Source: an uncultured Ilumatobacter sp.
Lineage (GTDB): Bacteria; Actinomycetota; Acidimicrobiia; Acidimicrobiales; Ilumatobacteraceae
DNA length: 64,000 nucleotides
Assembly (NCBI GenBank): GCA_938091165.1
Contig: CALKNK010000001.1
Location: 1-64,000, forward strand
Reading direction: 5' to 3'
Part shown: in pieces, positions 17,062 through 25,161 of the stretch
How the letters are laid out: every line of letters starts with the position of its first letter
Position numbering within the stretch: the first letter of the stretch is position 1
Position numbers and translations under genes: made by a program
The notes under the pieces: generated by a model
Told to the model about the DNA's origin: nothing
Database searches by the model: none
Seen by the model: the letters and a program-made list of their open reading frames with translations, nothing else

Positions 17062-18014
17062 CGATACTCGTCGACCGTTGTCATGTGCAACGGACGTTGC
17101 ACGTCAACGCGATCACCGACTGCCGGAAGCGGAAAGCCGATAGGCACGAACGCCATGGACGAATGCATGTGCGGAGGTTCATGCAGTGCCATTCTTTTCT
17201 TCGCAAAGTGGAACGGGCTTAGACTCCCTTCATTGCCCTCATCGATCGTTGTCACACCGTTGGCGGTGCCAGCGCCGATGATCACGAGGTGTCCGTCGGA
17301 CGCAACTGATCCGAGGCGGTAGCCGGCGGTTTCGCCTGCGGTGATCGGACGGACGTCGAGCACATCGGCATCAAGGTGGAGCGCAGACTTGTCGCCGTGC
17401 CACAGCATCGTTCCAAGTCGCAGACGGAACTGGTGGGTGCCAGGCAGTGCGCGGTACTGATCAGGATGGAGATGGCTCACCCAGACGGGAATCGAGGTGT
17501 CTATATCGTCAAGCCAGTCGGTGATCGCTGCTGCATGTTCTTTGGGAGATCCGGCGAGCGGCGGGTGAATGCTGACACCGATGACATGAAGTCCAGCACT
17601 TTTGGCGAGCTCGACCATCTTGCGGTCTCCTCCGAAGCGGCGCATCGGACTGATGAGCTTCACAATTACCCGGCCCCCCCAGGTTGCCAAAGCATCAATG
17701 TGAGCCCGACTTCCGACGGTCAGCACTGGCCCCGACGAGTCCGACGCAGGGGTCTTTGGCGGTGACAGCGTGGGCGTCAGGACGACGACCGTGAGTTGAC
17801 CGGGCAGGCCGTCAAGTTCGTGCACAGTGCCAACGGCGACAGTGTCACAGAAGTCAGCAGCAGTTGCGGCCAGCCAGTCACGACCGAAGCCATAGCCGTT
17901 GCCCTTGACCACGGGGACCAAGCCGCCACCGGCTTCGTCGATCGCATTGGCGATTTGAGCAACATGGCTGCGCCAGACCGCAGTCCGGATCGTCAATCGA
18001 ATCGTCACCGACAC
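17052..18014 (-). CDS. Alanine-racemase-like fold-type III PLP protein, divergent
   Basis: This protein of about 320 residues matches alanine racemase in its N-terminal barrel: the PLP lysine Lys37 lies in VPVVKGNGYGFGR. A segment FRLRLGTMLWHGD matches the conserved RxGxxLYG, and DVRPITAGETAGYR matches the C-terminal domain start. The C-terminal GYADG motif that supplies the second catalytic base (Tyr) in true alanine racemases reads GAGTANGV here, so racemase activity is doubtful. I chose the GTG at 18014; there is no ATG near and the N-terminus is uncertain. It follows mftF by 73 bases in the same direction, suggesting co-expression with the mycofactocin genes. Its role is unknown. Confidence 0.75.
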   Translation of the reverse strand: MSVTIRLTIRTAVWRSHVAQIANAIDEAGGGLVPVVKGNGYGFGRDWLAATAADFCDTVAVGTVHELDGLPGQLTVVVLTPTLSPPKTPASDSSGPVLTVGSRAHIDALATWGGRVIVKLISPMRRFGGDRKMVELAKSAGLHVIGVSIHPPLAGSPKEHAAAITDWLDDIDTSIPVWVSHLHPDQYRALPGTHQFRLRLGTMLWHGDKSALHLDADVLDVRPITAGETAGYRLGSVASDGHLVIIGAGTANGVTTIDEGNEGSLSPFHFAKKRMALHEPPHMHSSMAFVPIGFPLPAVGDRVDVQRPLHMTTVDEYRWL

Positions 18015-18087
18015 GACGGTAATCGCTCGACGAGGTCGATCGGTCGCTGCCCTGCGGTGAGGTGCTTGAAATAATCGTTGCAGCTGC

Positions 18088-19353
18088 TTACCGGCCGGGC
18101 CGGGGCCGCCAGCGGGGGAGTAACGGGTTGATGTTGCGAGTGCGAATAATGCCACTCCATACACCCCAGCCGTAGGCGACATCGGTCGTGGCAGTTGAGG
18201 GGCTGGCGACGATCGACACCAGCGCCGCCAACCTGAATCGTCGTGAGAACAGACTTCCAACGACCACAATTGGCCACCACACTCGTCGGATTGCAGCAGC
18301 AAACTGTTGACCGGCGCGGAGATGGCCAAACATTGTTAACCGGAACGAGTGGACTGTGGGAACCCCGGGAAGTTTTGGCGCCAGCCGGAGTGCAGTGCTC
18401 ACAGCAAGTCCGCATGCGATTGCAGGGTGGCCGCCGAGCGCGGCTGCCCAGACCCCAGCGGTCCAGCCGCTGCTGTGCATTGGTGACAGCTGCCCTGGGT
18501 GACGAAGGGCGAGAGGAGCCGCCGACGATCCGTATTGGGCGTGTTGTCGAACGCGTTCAATGAGTGTCCGTCGGGGATCATGCCAGACCGTCGACGATGG
18601 CTCGTACCTGCATCGCCATCTGGCTTGATCGAGTCGCCAGACCAAGTCGACGTCTTCGCCGAACCGTAACTGTTCATCGAATCCACCGATGGCATCGAAA
18701 GCGGCGGTTCGTATGACGAGCGCTGCGGCCGGGACATAGCTGACCCGAGTGCCGCTCCGAATTCGTGCGGGCTGATCACCAAGGTCGAGTGGGGACCCGA
18801 CTTCGCCCGTAACGCGTGGAGCCACGAGGCCAACATTCGGGTCGTCAAAGTGAGGGAGAAGGGCATCAAGCCAAGAGCCAATGCCAACGTCATTGAGGAG
18901 ATCGACGTCATCGTCGACGAAGGCAATGAGTTCGGTGTCGATGAGTGGCCGCGCTGCGTTGCGCGCTGCTGCCGGGCCGCCGTTCTGGTCGAGGCGCACC
19001 TGCGCCCCCACCACTGGCGGCTCAGAACCGTCATCAACGACGATTCGTCCATCTGCTGTCCCGACACCTCCGAGTTGCGGAGTAACGACTGTGACGTCAT
19101 CCAAGGACAACTTCGATGGTTGCTCTGGGAGCGGATGGATTGCACCAGTCTCAAGGAGCCGATCGACAAGTGGTGATGCCGCAACGAGCTCGTTGCGTTC
19201 GATGGCATCGAGTACGCGCTCGCCAGCAGCGGTGACGCGGAACACCGTCAGCGGTGATCCAGCTAGCAAGACATTCCCGAAACGATCCCACGACTGATCG
19301 CAGACGTGACGGCGTCGGAGCCCCCCAGCTGGTGCAGTTTTTGAGGAAACCAT
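18088..19353 (-). CDS. mftF: Mycofactocin system glycosyltransferase MftF
   Basis: This protein of about 421 residues matches MftF, which adds beta-1,4-glucose units to mycofactocin. An N-terminal region with LAGSPLTVFRVTAAGERVLD is followed by a GT2 domain: VVDDGSEPP, GPAAARNAARPL, AFVDDDVDLL (metal Asp cluster), VGLVAPRV, FGEDVDLVWRL and the signature segment YGSSAAPLALRHPG. C-terminal membrane-associated helices follow. The N-terminal part of the GT2 fold, between VTVVTP and IVVDDGS, is about 14 residues shorter than I expect, and the VRDR-like motif there is missing. The start is seven bases after the mftE stop, so the two are coupled. Confidence 0.88.
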   Translation of the reverse strand: MVSSKTAPAGGLRRRHVCDQSWDRFGNVLLAGSPLTVFRVTAAGERVLDAIERNELVAASPLVDRLLETGAIHPLPEQPSKLSLDDVTVVTPQLGGVGTADGRIVVDDGSEPPVVGAQVRLDQNGGPAAARNAARPLIDTELIAFVDDDVDLLNDVGIGSWLDALLPHFDDPNVGLVAPRVTGEVGSPLDLGDQPARIRSGTRVSYVPAAALVIRTAAFDAIGGFDEQLRFGEDVDLVWRLDQARWRCRYEPSSTVWHDPRRTLIERVRQHAQYGSSAAPLALRHPGQLSPMHSSGWTAGVWAAALGGHPAIACGLAVSTALRLAPKLPGVPTVHSFRLTMFGHLRAGQQFAAAIRRVWWPIVVVGSLFSRRFRLAALVSIVASPSTATTDVAYGWGVWSGIIRTRNINPLLPRWRPRPGR

Positions 19354-19360
19354 CACAGCC

Positions 19361-20089
19361 TCACCCGAGTGGTGTGGGATCGATCGGTCGCCAGGCCTCG
19401 ATGGCATGCACTAAGTCGTTGACGAAGGAGGTGATGAACTGGTCGCCTTCGCCGCCCGATGCTCCCGTCGGGTCTCCGAGCACGCCGCTCGCGCTGACCG
19501 TTTGAACTCCGACACGTTGGAGCTCGTCGATGTCTGCATCAGCGCCAGGTTCGGCCAGTTCCAGTCGGACAAGACCGGGGTCGATTGCGAGCATCAAAGA
19601 CGTTTCGATACGCCCAGCATGGAGGTCCTTGGCGCCACCGTCGGCGCGCTGTGGCCACTTCGGCCACCACGACAACACATGGCGACCCTCGAGTTGAAGT
19701 GTGCCCACGGCAGCGGTGAGCGCACTTGCATTTCCCCCGTGGCCGTTGACGAAAACGACACCAGCGGCCCAATCAGCACTCCGCCCAAGTTCGAGAATCA
19801 GGTCGTGCATCACTGCGGTTCCGATCGAAAGCGTTCCAGGAAACCCATAGTGTTCGCCCGATGCGCTCACGGTCAGCGTGGGGCCGACCATGAGGCCGTC
19901 GGTGAGCTGCATTGCACGCGCCACGATTTCCTCGGCGATCAACGTGTCTGTCGACATCGGGAGATGTGGGCCGTGCTGCTCGGTCGATCCGACCGGGATC
20001 AGGACTAAAGGAGCTCGAGTTCCGTCTTCAGCGGTCGGATCGTTGAGGAGTGTCTGCACATCTTTCCACGTGGCGTCGCCCAATCGCAT
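19361..20089 (-). CDS. mftE: Mycofactocin system creatininase-family peptidase MftE
   Basis: This 242-residue metallohydrolase matches MftE, which releases the C-terminal Val-Tyr unit from the modified MftA peptide as AHDP. Family residues are present: PVGSTEQHGPHLPMSTDT (metal Glu, His, Asp), SGEHYGFPGTLSIG, VNGHGGN and HAGRIETSLML. It lies 56 bases after the ETF beta gene and seven bases before mftF, all on the minus strand. The precursor gene mftA, its chaperone mftB, the radical-SAM gene mftC and mftD are not within this window. A plain creatininase is unlikely given the MftF neighbour. Confidence 0.9.
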   Translation of the reverse strand: MRLGDATWKDVQTLLNDPTAEDGTRAPLVLIPVGSTEQHGPHLPMSTDTLIAEEIVARAMQLTDGLMVGPTLTVSASGEHYGFPGTLSIGTAVMHDLILELGRSADWAAGVVFVNGHGGNASALTAAVGTLQLEGRHVLSWWPKWPQRADGGAKDLHAGRIETSLMLAIDPGLVRLELAEPGADADIDELQRVGVQTVSASGVLGDPTGASGGEGDQFITSFVNDLVHAIEAWRPIDPTPLG

Positions 20090-20145
20090 CGGACCATCAT
20101 GCCGCCAAGGGGTCCTAACTGCGCGAACGGCGTTGAGACATCGCT

Positions 20146-20940
20146 CTACTCAATCGGCTGCTCTCCGAGATAGCCCCACTCGTCGAGTTGCTTGATCACC
20201 AGCGCAGCGGCGTCGCTCGGTTCAAGCATCAGTGTCTCAGCGTGCGTTTGTTTGGCCGCGCCGATGTCCAGAATGTCACGGACGCGGGCCAAGGTCCCAC
20301 CTGCCGGAGCGGGTAGTTGCCGTGCGCGCGGGCGGTAGGCCGTGACATGAGCCGTGTCCTCTGCAGCGGTGGGGCCTGGTAGCAATCTGATCTCAGCAGT
20401 TTTAGCGCGCAGCGCGGCAGCGAGCGGAGCACGACGGAGCCGGGCAACTGATCCTTCGACGGACAGCACAGCGGGCGTTGGTACATCCAGAACTTCGCGG
20501 CGCCCACCGTCGAGTCGTCGAATGACACGTAGGGGTGAACTTGCGGTATCGATGTGCACGAGCCCCAACGCCTGTGCGGCGCCGAGGTGTGCGGCAATGT
20601 ATGCGGGAACGGAACCGGTGCCGCGATCAAGTGAGTAGTCGCCGCACACGACGAGGTCGGTATCGCCGAACAGCGTCGCGATGGCAAGGGCAACATCGTT
20701 ACTTGCTGCTTTAGTCGCGTCGACGCGCACTGCATGGTGTGCGCCAGCGGCGAGCGCGTAGCGCAACACGGTGTCGGCTTCCGCAGGGCCAACGCATACA
20801 ACAGTTACATTTTCGGCGCCGGCAAGTTGCAAGCCGATCTCAAGCGCCGCCTCATCAGCTGGGGACACCCCGGACCAACGTGGATCGACGTCGTCACCGT
20901 CGACCGAAACCCATTTCCAACATACGGTGACCTGACTCAC
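20146..20940 (-). CDS. Electron transfer flavoprotein beta subunit, mycofactocin-associated type
   Basis: This 264-residue FixA/EtfB-like protein has a start VTVCWKWV, a nucleotide-binding half with LVVCGDYSLDRGTGSVPAYIA, and LSVEGSVARLRRAPL, the counterpart of the EtfB recognition segment. The C-terminal part is divergent (PRARQLPAPAGG to LDEWGYLG). It should pair with the alpha subunit encoded at 22582-23532 to form an FAD-carrying electron carrier. Its start overlaps the FixX-like stop by four bases. Together with the FixC- and FixX-like proteins it would pass electrons to the quinone pool. Confidence 0.87.
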   Translation of the reverse strand: MSQVTVCWKWVSVDGDDVDPRWSGVSPADEAALEIGLQLAGAENVTVVCVGPAEADTVLRYALAAGAHHAVRVDATKAASNDVALAIATLFGDTDLVVCGDYSLDRGTGSVPAYIAAHLGAAQALGLVHIDTASSPLRVIRRLDGGRREVLDVPTPAVLSVEGSVARLRRAPLAAALRAKTAEIRLLPGPTAAEDTAHVTAYRPRARQLPAPAGGTLARVRDILDIGAAKQTHAETLMLEPSDAAALVIKQLDEWGYLGEQPIE

Positions 20941-21284
20941 GACCGTTTAAACACGACGCCGTGGCCACCTTCGGGATAGCTCCAGGAGATGGCACCCTCC
21001 TTGTTGCACACGAGGTAACACGTGCCACATTCGAAGCATTGCTCGTAGTTGAAGAGAATGCCGCCATCGCTCGTCGGGACGAAGAGCTTGGCAGGGCAGG
21101 CAACGATGCACTCGCGGCTGGGACAGTCACGGCACACTGTGTCGTCGACAACGATATGCGCCCGCTCATGAACGTCGAAGCGCGTTGAACCAATGAGATC
21201 CTCGAACGAGCGGGTCGGCCACTGCTCGGTCTCGCTAGTCCCGCCAGCCGCAACGCTGGCCCAGCGATCACTGATCTTGCTCAT
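20937..21284 (-). CDS. FixX-like ferredoxin
   Basis: This 115-residue iron-sulfur protein resembles FixX and the C-terminal ferredoxin domain of ETF:quinone oxidoreductase. It has VCRDCPSRECIVACPAKLF and the cluster loop QCFECGTCYLVCN, with enough cysteines for one 4Fe-4S cluster and perhaps a second degenerate site. The end GHGVVFKRS is family-typical. It is locked between the FixC-like and ETF beta genes by four-base overlaps on both sides, so the proteins are probably made in fixed ratio and form one complex. Confidence 0.9.
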   Translation of the reverse strand: MSKISDRWASVAAGGTSETEQWPTRSFEDLIGSTRFDVHERAHIVVDDTVCRDCPSRECIVACPAKLFVPTSDGGILFNYEQCFECGTCYLVCNKEGAISWSYPEGGHGVVFKRS

Positions 21285-22585
21285 CCGAACGTCCTCAATC
21301 CCTCGAGTGTGTCTTTGACGACATGGCGTACCTTCAACCCAGCGCGCTTGCGTTCCTGATTGAGCACCCTGATCAGGCCTGGCTTCGGCGTCGGGTTGTC
21401 GACGCGGAACATGCGCTCTACGGAGTTTGCGATCATTTGTGGATACAGATGCTGCACCCGATCCGACAGCACGAATTCAGGCGCCCGGTGCAGCCGTTTG
21501 TGGTCGCGCAGAACGAATGTGTCGTTGAGTCGGCGCTCGTAGCCGACTAAGCCTTTGGCAGAAACGTCGCCGACTGCGAGCGATTCGGCAGCCGCTTCGC
21601 CAGCGTAGATACCGCTGGCCATGGCAAAATTTACACCCTCCAGCCATAAGCCGGCGGCCAGGCACATCGCGGCTGCATCCCCGGCGACAAGGATGCCGTC
21701 GCCGGTCATCTGGGGCATCATCGACAAGCCAGCCTCGGGGATGACGTGCGCTGAGTACTCCTGCACCTCGCCACCTTCGACGAGTGGAGCAATACCGGGG
21801 TGTCTCTTGAACCGATCGACGATCTCCTCGGGACGTAACTCCTGAGCGGTGAGTTTGGGTAGCTTGAGAACACATCCCACGGCGAGCGTGTCAAGATTGG
21901 TGTAGACGAAGCCACCGCCGTTCACCCCTGATGTGCCACCGAGCACTTCGATGTCCATTCCGTGGCGGCCGCGTACGCCAAAGCGTTCGTCGATGACTTC
22001 CTTCGGCAATGCGATGGTTTCTTTGACGCCAACGGTGTAGTTCGCTGCATCAACCTCGCCGTACATCCCCGCTTCCTTTGCAAGGAAGCTGTTGACTCCG
22101 TCGCAGGCGATGACGACCCTGGCACGTAGGTCTCCATCAGGGCGGTCGGTAGTGACGCCAACGACCTGGTTGTTCTCGCGCAGCAAACCGGTGGCGGTCG
22201 TAGAACAAATCAGTGTTGCGCCGTCGGCCTCGGCCTTGCTGGCGAGCCAATGGTCCCAGTCGGGGCGGAATGCGGTAGCACCGTTGTACGGGGCGCTACC
22301 CCATTTTTGGTTTCGGAAGTCGACGCTAACCGCCTGCTCATCGGTCAAAACCATCGTGGAGCGGCGAGTGATCCAGCGCTGTACTGGAGCCTCCTCCCAC
22401 CATTGCGGATGCAACTGGTCGAGCATGCGGGGGTAGACAACGCCGCCATACATATTTTTTGAACCAGGGAACGGTCCGCGTTCGAGCAGGATGACCGAGT
22501 GCCCGGCCCGTGCCAGCACTGTGGCGGCCGTAGCGCCGGCTGGGCCGGCACCAACCACGACGACGTCGACATCAAATTCGGTCAT
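21281..22585 (-). CDS. FixC-like FAD flavoprotein (ETF:quinone oxidoreductase type)
   Basis: This 434-residue flavoprotein has an N-terminal FAD-binding VVVVGAGPAGATAATVLARAG and LLERGPFPGSKNMYGG, a middle segment VVIACDGVNSFLAKEAGM, and the second FAD motif GILVAGDAAAMCLAAGLWLEG. It matches FixC, the membrane-facing partner of FixX. With FixX it corresponds to the two halves of ETF:ubiquinone oxidoreductase, taking electrons from the ETF and reducing menaquinone. ATGA overlaps join it to both neighbours. Confidence 0.93.
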   Translation of the reverse strand: MTEFDVDVVVVGAGPAGATAATVLARAGHSVILLERGPFPGSKNMYGGVVYPRMLDQLHPQWWEEAPVQRWITRRSTMVLTDEQAVSVDFRNQKWGSAPYNGATAFRPDWDHWLASKAEADGATLICSTTATGLLRENNQVVGVTTDRPDGDLRARVVIACDGVNSFLAKEAGMYGEVDAANYTVGVKETIALPKEVIDERFGVRGRHGMDIEVLGGTSGVNGGGFVYTNLDTLAVGCVLKLPKLTAQELRPEEIVDRFKRHPGIAPLVEGGEVQEYSAHVIPEAGLSMMPQMTGDGILVAGDAAAMCLAAGLWLEGVNFAMASGIYAGEAAAESLAVGDVSAKGLVGYERRLNDTFVLRDHKRLHRAPEFVLSDRVQHLYPQMIANSVERMFRVDNPTPKPGLIRVLNQERKRAGLKVRHVVKDTLEGLRTFG

Positions 22586-23532
22586 GTGGGGGTCTCCGCT
22601 GCGTTAGCTGAGCGTTCAGCGAACAGGCCGGTCAACGCTGCCAGCGTTGCATTCGCGTCGCTAACAATGGCGAGGTCACTCATGTGCATCATCGGGCAGT
22701 GTGGGTCAGTGTTGACGCTGATGATGTGCTCTGGGCTGCCGAGGCCAGCGGTGTGCTGGACCGCGCCGCTAACTCCAAAGGAGAGATACAACGTCGGATC
22801 GACGACGACGCCGGTGGTGCCAATTTGCTTGTCATGATGTACCCACGACCGATCCGTAATGACTCGGGTGGCTCCCATGGTTGCACCGATGTCGGCAGCG
22901 AACCCTGCGAGCTGAGCGAACTGATCCTCGCTGTTAAGTCCTGCGCCGCCACCGACGATGCGGTGTGCCTCGGAAAGGTCCATCGTGCGGACGTCCGGCG
23001 GCAGGATCTCCACGACCCTTGCACCATGGTCAGACACTGGCTCGTCGTCAACACGTACGCGCTGGACATCGGGCTGGCCGTCGAACGACGACGCCCCGCG
23101 GATACCTGGTTGGAGCGTTGCAACGAAAGCGCCACTGGGTCGAAGCTCGTGAAGCTCGCGGCCACCGGAGCGAGCTAGGAAAACAGAATCATGAGCGAGA
23201 GCAGTAGCGCCGGCGTACAGCGGCCGGCGGAGGCGAAGCGCAAGTGCTGGTGCAAGGTCGCGGCCGTCGGGGCAGTGAGGAAGGACAATTTGGTCGATTG
23301 AGCCGGGCAAAACGACGTCACCGCCGGAGTCGACAAGAGATGCGAGGCAGCGAGCCCAACGAGCAATCTCCACATCACCTAGTTCGATGAGTGTGACCGT
23401 TTGAGCTCGATCAGTTAGGTCGATGTCGTCAACGCCTGAACCAACCAAGACGACGTTGCCATCGCATTCAGCAATAGCGTCGTCGGTGCCCGCCGGCAGA
23501 ACGCCCTCTCGAACCGGTACCACTGCGATCAT
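22582..23532 (-). CDS. Electron transfer flavoprotein alpha subunit, mycofactocin-associated type
   Basis: This 316-residue FixB/EtfA-like protein has a divergent N-terminal half. The C-terminal FAD-binding domain is clear: IVGGGAGLNSEDQF, MGATRVITDRSW, HDKQIGTTGVVVDPTLYL, FGVSGAVQHTAG and ISVNTDPHCPMMHMSDLAIV. It opens the tightly coupled unit alpha-FixC-FixX-beta, followed by mftE and mftF. This context suggests that mycofactocin-dependent dehydrogenases hand electrons to this ETF. That link is inference from gene order and from the known co-occurrence of such ETFs with mycofactocin. Confidence 0.88.
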   Translation of the reverse strand: MIAVVPVREGVLPAGTDDAIAECDGNVVLVGSGVDDIDLTDRAQTVTLIELGDVEIARWARCLASLVDSGGDVVLPGSIDQIVLPHCPDGRDLAPALALRLRRPLYAGATALAHDSVFLARSGGRELHELRPSGAFVATLQPGIRGASSFDGQPDVQRVRVDDEPVSDHGARVVEILPPDVRTMDLSEAHRIVGGGAGLNSEDQFAQLAGFAADIGATMGATRVITDRSWVHHDKQIGTTGVVVDPTLYLSFGVSGAVQHTAGLGSPEHIISVNTDPHCPMMHMSDLAIVSDANATLAALTGLFAERSANAAETPT

Positions 23533-23606
23533 CAGTCATCAGCGTACGGCGCATCTCGTCGACGCTGGCAACTGTCCGCCGACTGCCTCGCAAACTCTCC
23601 GTGTTT

Positions 23607-24029
23607 TCAGCTCAGCATCGAGGGTTCGAGTTGGTGGACCCGTTTCGCAGTGGCAACGAGGAGCTTGCGTGTAATGGCGGGACTCTGATCGAGCAATTGC
23701 TCAAACTCGCGACGGTTGAGCACTTCGACTGTCATGGCGGTTTCTGCCTTCACCGTAGCCGTTCGTGTTCGGTTGGCGAGCAGCGCCACTTCGCCCAGCA
23801 CGGCACCGCTGCCAACCGATGCAATTAATTTTCCTTCGCGCCAGACCGATGCGGTCCCTTCGACAATGATGAAGGCCTCGCGACCGGCGGTGCCCTCCTT
23901 GATGACTTCCTTCCCGGCTTTGATGTCGATCGGTGTCATCAATCGGTCGATCGCCGCAAGTTCCTTTTTCGAAAGTCCAGTGAAGAGTTCAATTGAGGCC
24001 AGGGCAGCGATGGTGGTGTTCGTCGTCAT
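23607..24029 (-). CDS. Single-domain cyclic-nucleotide-binding protein
   Basis: This protein of about 140 residues is a lone cNMP-binding beta-barrel: IKEGTAGREAFIIVEGTASV, GSGAVLGEVALL and NRTRTATVKAETAM, the last being the phosphate-binding cassette region with GE and R-T. It has no DNA-binding domain. It may act as a regulatory partner of another protein. It lies 48 bases after the DedA gene and 74 bases before the ETF alpha gene, in the same direction. The ATG at 24029 (MTTNTTIAAL) is preferred over an in-frame ATG six codons earlier. Confidence 0.85.
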   Translation of the reverse strand: MTTNTTIAALASIELFTGLSKKELAAIDRLMTPIDIKAGKEVIKEGTAGREAFIIVEGTASVWREGKLIASVGSGAVLGEVALLANRTRTATVKAETAMTVEVLNRREFEQLLDQSPAITRKLLVATAKRVHQLEPSMLS

Positions 24030-24077
24030 ATCCCCAGTGTGCACCATGGAGGCCTGTCACCTAGAACCGCGCCGGCC

Positions 24078-24701
24078 TCAGGCCCCTGCGGTCTTTCGTC
24101 GGTCGCGTAGCCAGCGAACCAGTTCGACAATTCCCGTGATTGAGAGTGCCGTGACAAACGCCAGAACGAATGCAAGCGTGTGATTGTCTTCAAATTGCTT
24201 TCCAAACACGAAGCCGAGAATGGCCGCATACGACGCCCAGATCGTCACGGCAATGGCGATCCAGAACATGAACCAACGACGTGGCTGCTGCGTGACGCCC
24301 GAAGACACCGTCAACACGGTGCGGCCCCCAGGGATGAATCGCGCAGTGATTAAGAGCAATCCACCCCGTTTACGGATTTGGTGCGCTGCCCCATCGAGCC
24401 GCGCCCGTCGCTCTGTCTTCCTGTCTGCCCACCGGTTGACTAGGCCCTCGAAATTACTTCCGATCGCATAGGCCAGATTGTCGCCCACGAACGCTCCGCT
24501 CGCACCTGCGATGATGACGAGCAGGAGGCTTTGGTCACCGGCTCCAGCTGCCACGCCGCCCAAAATCACTGTGGTCTCACCCGGGACGATCGGAAGGATT
24601 GAGTCCAGAAGCGCGATCGCGAAAATCACCAGAAGGAACCACCAGTTGCCTGAGAAGTCCTTGAGTTGGTCGGTAAATTCGGTGATGACGTTCGCCAGCA
24701 T
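24078..24701 (-). CDS. DedA family membrane protein (SNARE-associated/VTT domain)
   Basis: This 207-residue protein has about five membrane segments. It shows the VTT-domain signs: an acidic membrane residue region LLDSILPIVPGETTVILGG, GAFVGDNLAYAIGSN, and the basic motif RFIPGGRTVLTVSSG. DedA proteins act as undecaprenyl-phosphate or lipid flippases and support proton-motive force. The ATG at 24701 (MLANVITEF) fits the family; the frame extends to 24794 with unlike sequence. Co-direction with the cNMP-binding and ETF genes may be incidental. Confidence 0.9.
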   Translation of the reverse strand: MLANVITEFTDQLKDFSGNWWFLLVIFAIALLDSILPIVPGETTVILGGVAAGAGDQSLLLVIIAGASGAFVGDNLAYAIGSNFEGLVNRWADRKTERRARLDGAAHQIRKRGGLLLITARFIPGGRTVLTVSSGVTQQPRRWFMFWIAIAVTIWASYAAILGFVFGKQFEDNHTLAFVLAFVTALSITGIVELVRWLRDRRKTAGA

Positions 24702-24714
24702 GTGACCCGAGACG

Positions 24715-25161
24715 TTAGCGGTCAGGTGTTGTGGACAAGACGTCCCTGCTGGTGAACCACACCGTGGAGTTCGCTGGAATGACGCCGGGCGCATCCATTT
24801 CGTTTGGCTCGCTGGAGAACACGGGCTGCGCTATCGAGAGTTCGGGATGTTCGAGGTTGACTGTCACCGGCTGGATCGACGCGCTCACGAAGACGACGAG
24901 GTCGCTGCCGAGGTCGAGGACCTCGGCGCAGAGTTGCTGAACAACTGCGAATTCTGCGCGAGCATCTGAAGCTGTCCGATACAACTCAAGCATCTACACG
25001 TCGTTGTCCTCGGTTGATGCAAGCGAATAGGTGCTCCAGCCATCAGGTTGTGGCAGCCAAGGCCCGCCGACTGAGCTGTCAGCGGTGGGCTTCGAGAATC
25101 CAAACGGTGTTGACACATCGATGGTCCACGGCAAGGGAACACCTGGGGCAGTGCCTAGCTC
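24715..25161 (-). pseudogene. C-terminal remnant of a GH13 alpha-glucosidase, with in-frame TAG
   Basis: Only the end of a GH13 alpha-glucosidase is left. The minus-strand frame reads APGVPLPWTIDVSTPFGFS, then GGPWLPQPDGWSTYSLAS, typical of the last part of the catalytic domain. A TAG follows at 24994-24996, and then MLELYRTASDARAEF and the C-terminal beta domain ending in VIPANSTVWF. Both halves are in the same frame. The family match starts at the very base where the upstream GH3 gene stops, so roughly the first 400 residues are gone, probably through a deletion. It would have cleaved alpha-glucosides such as maltose or trehalose. Confidence 0.75.
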
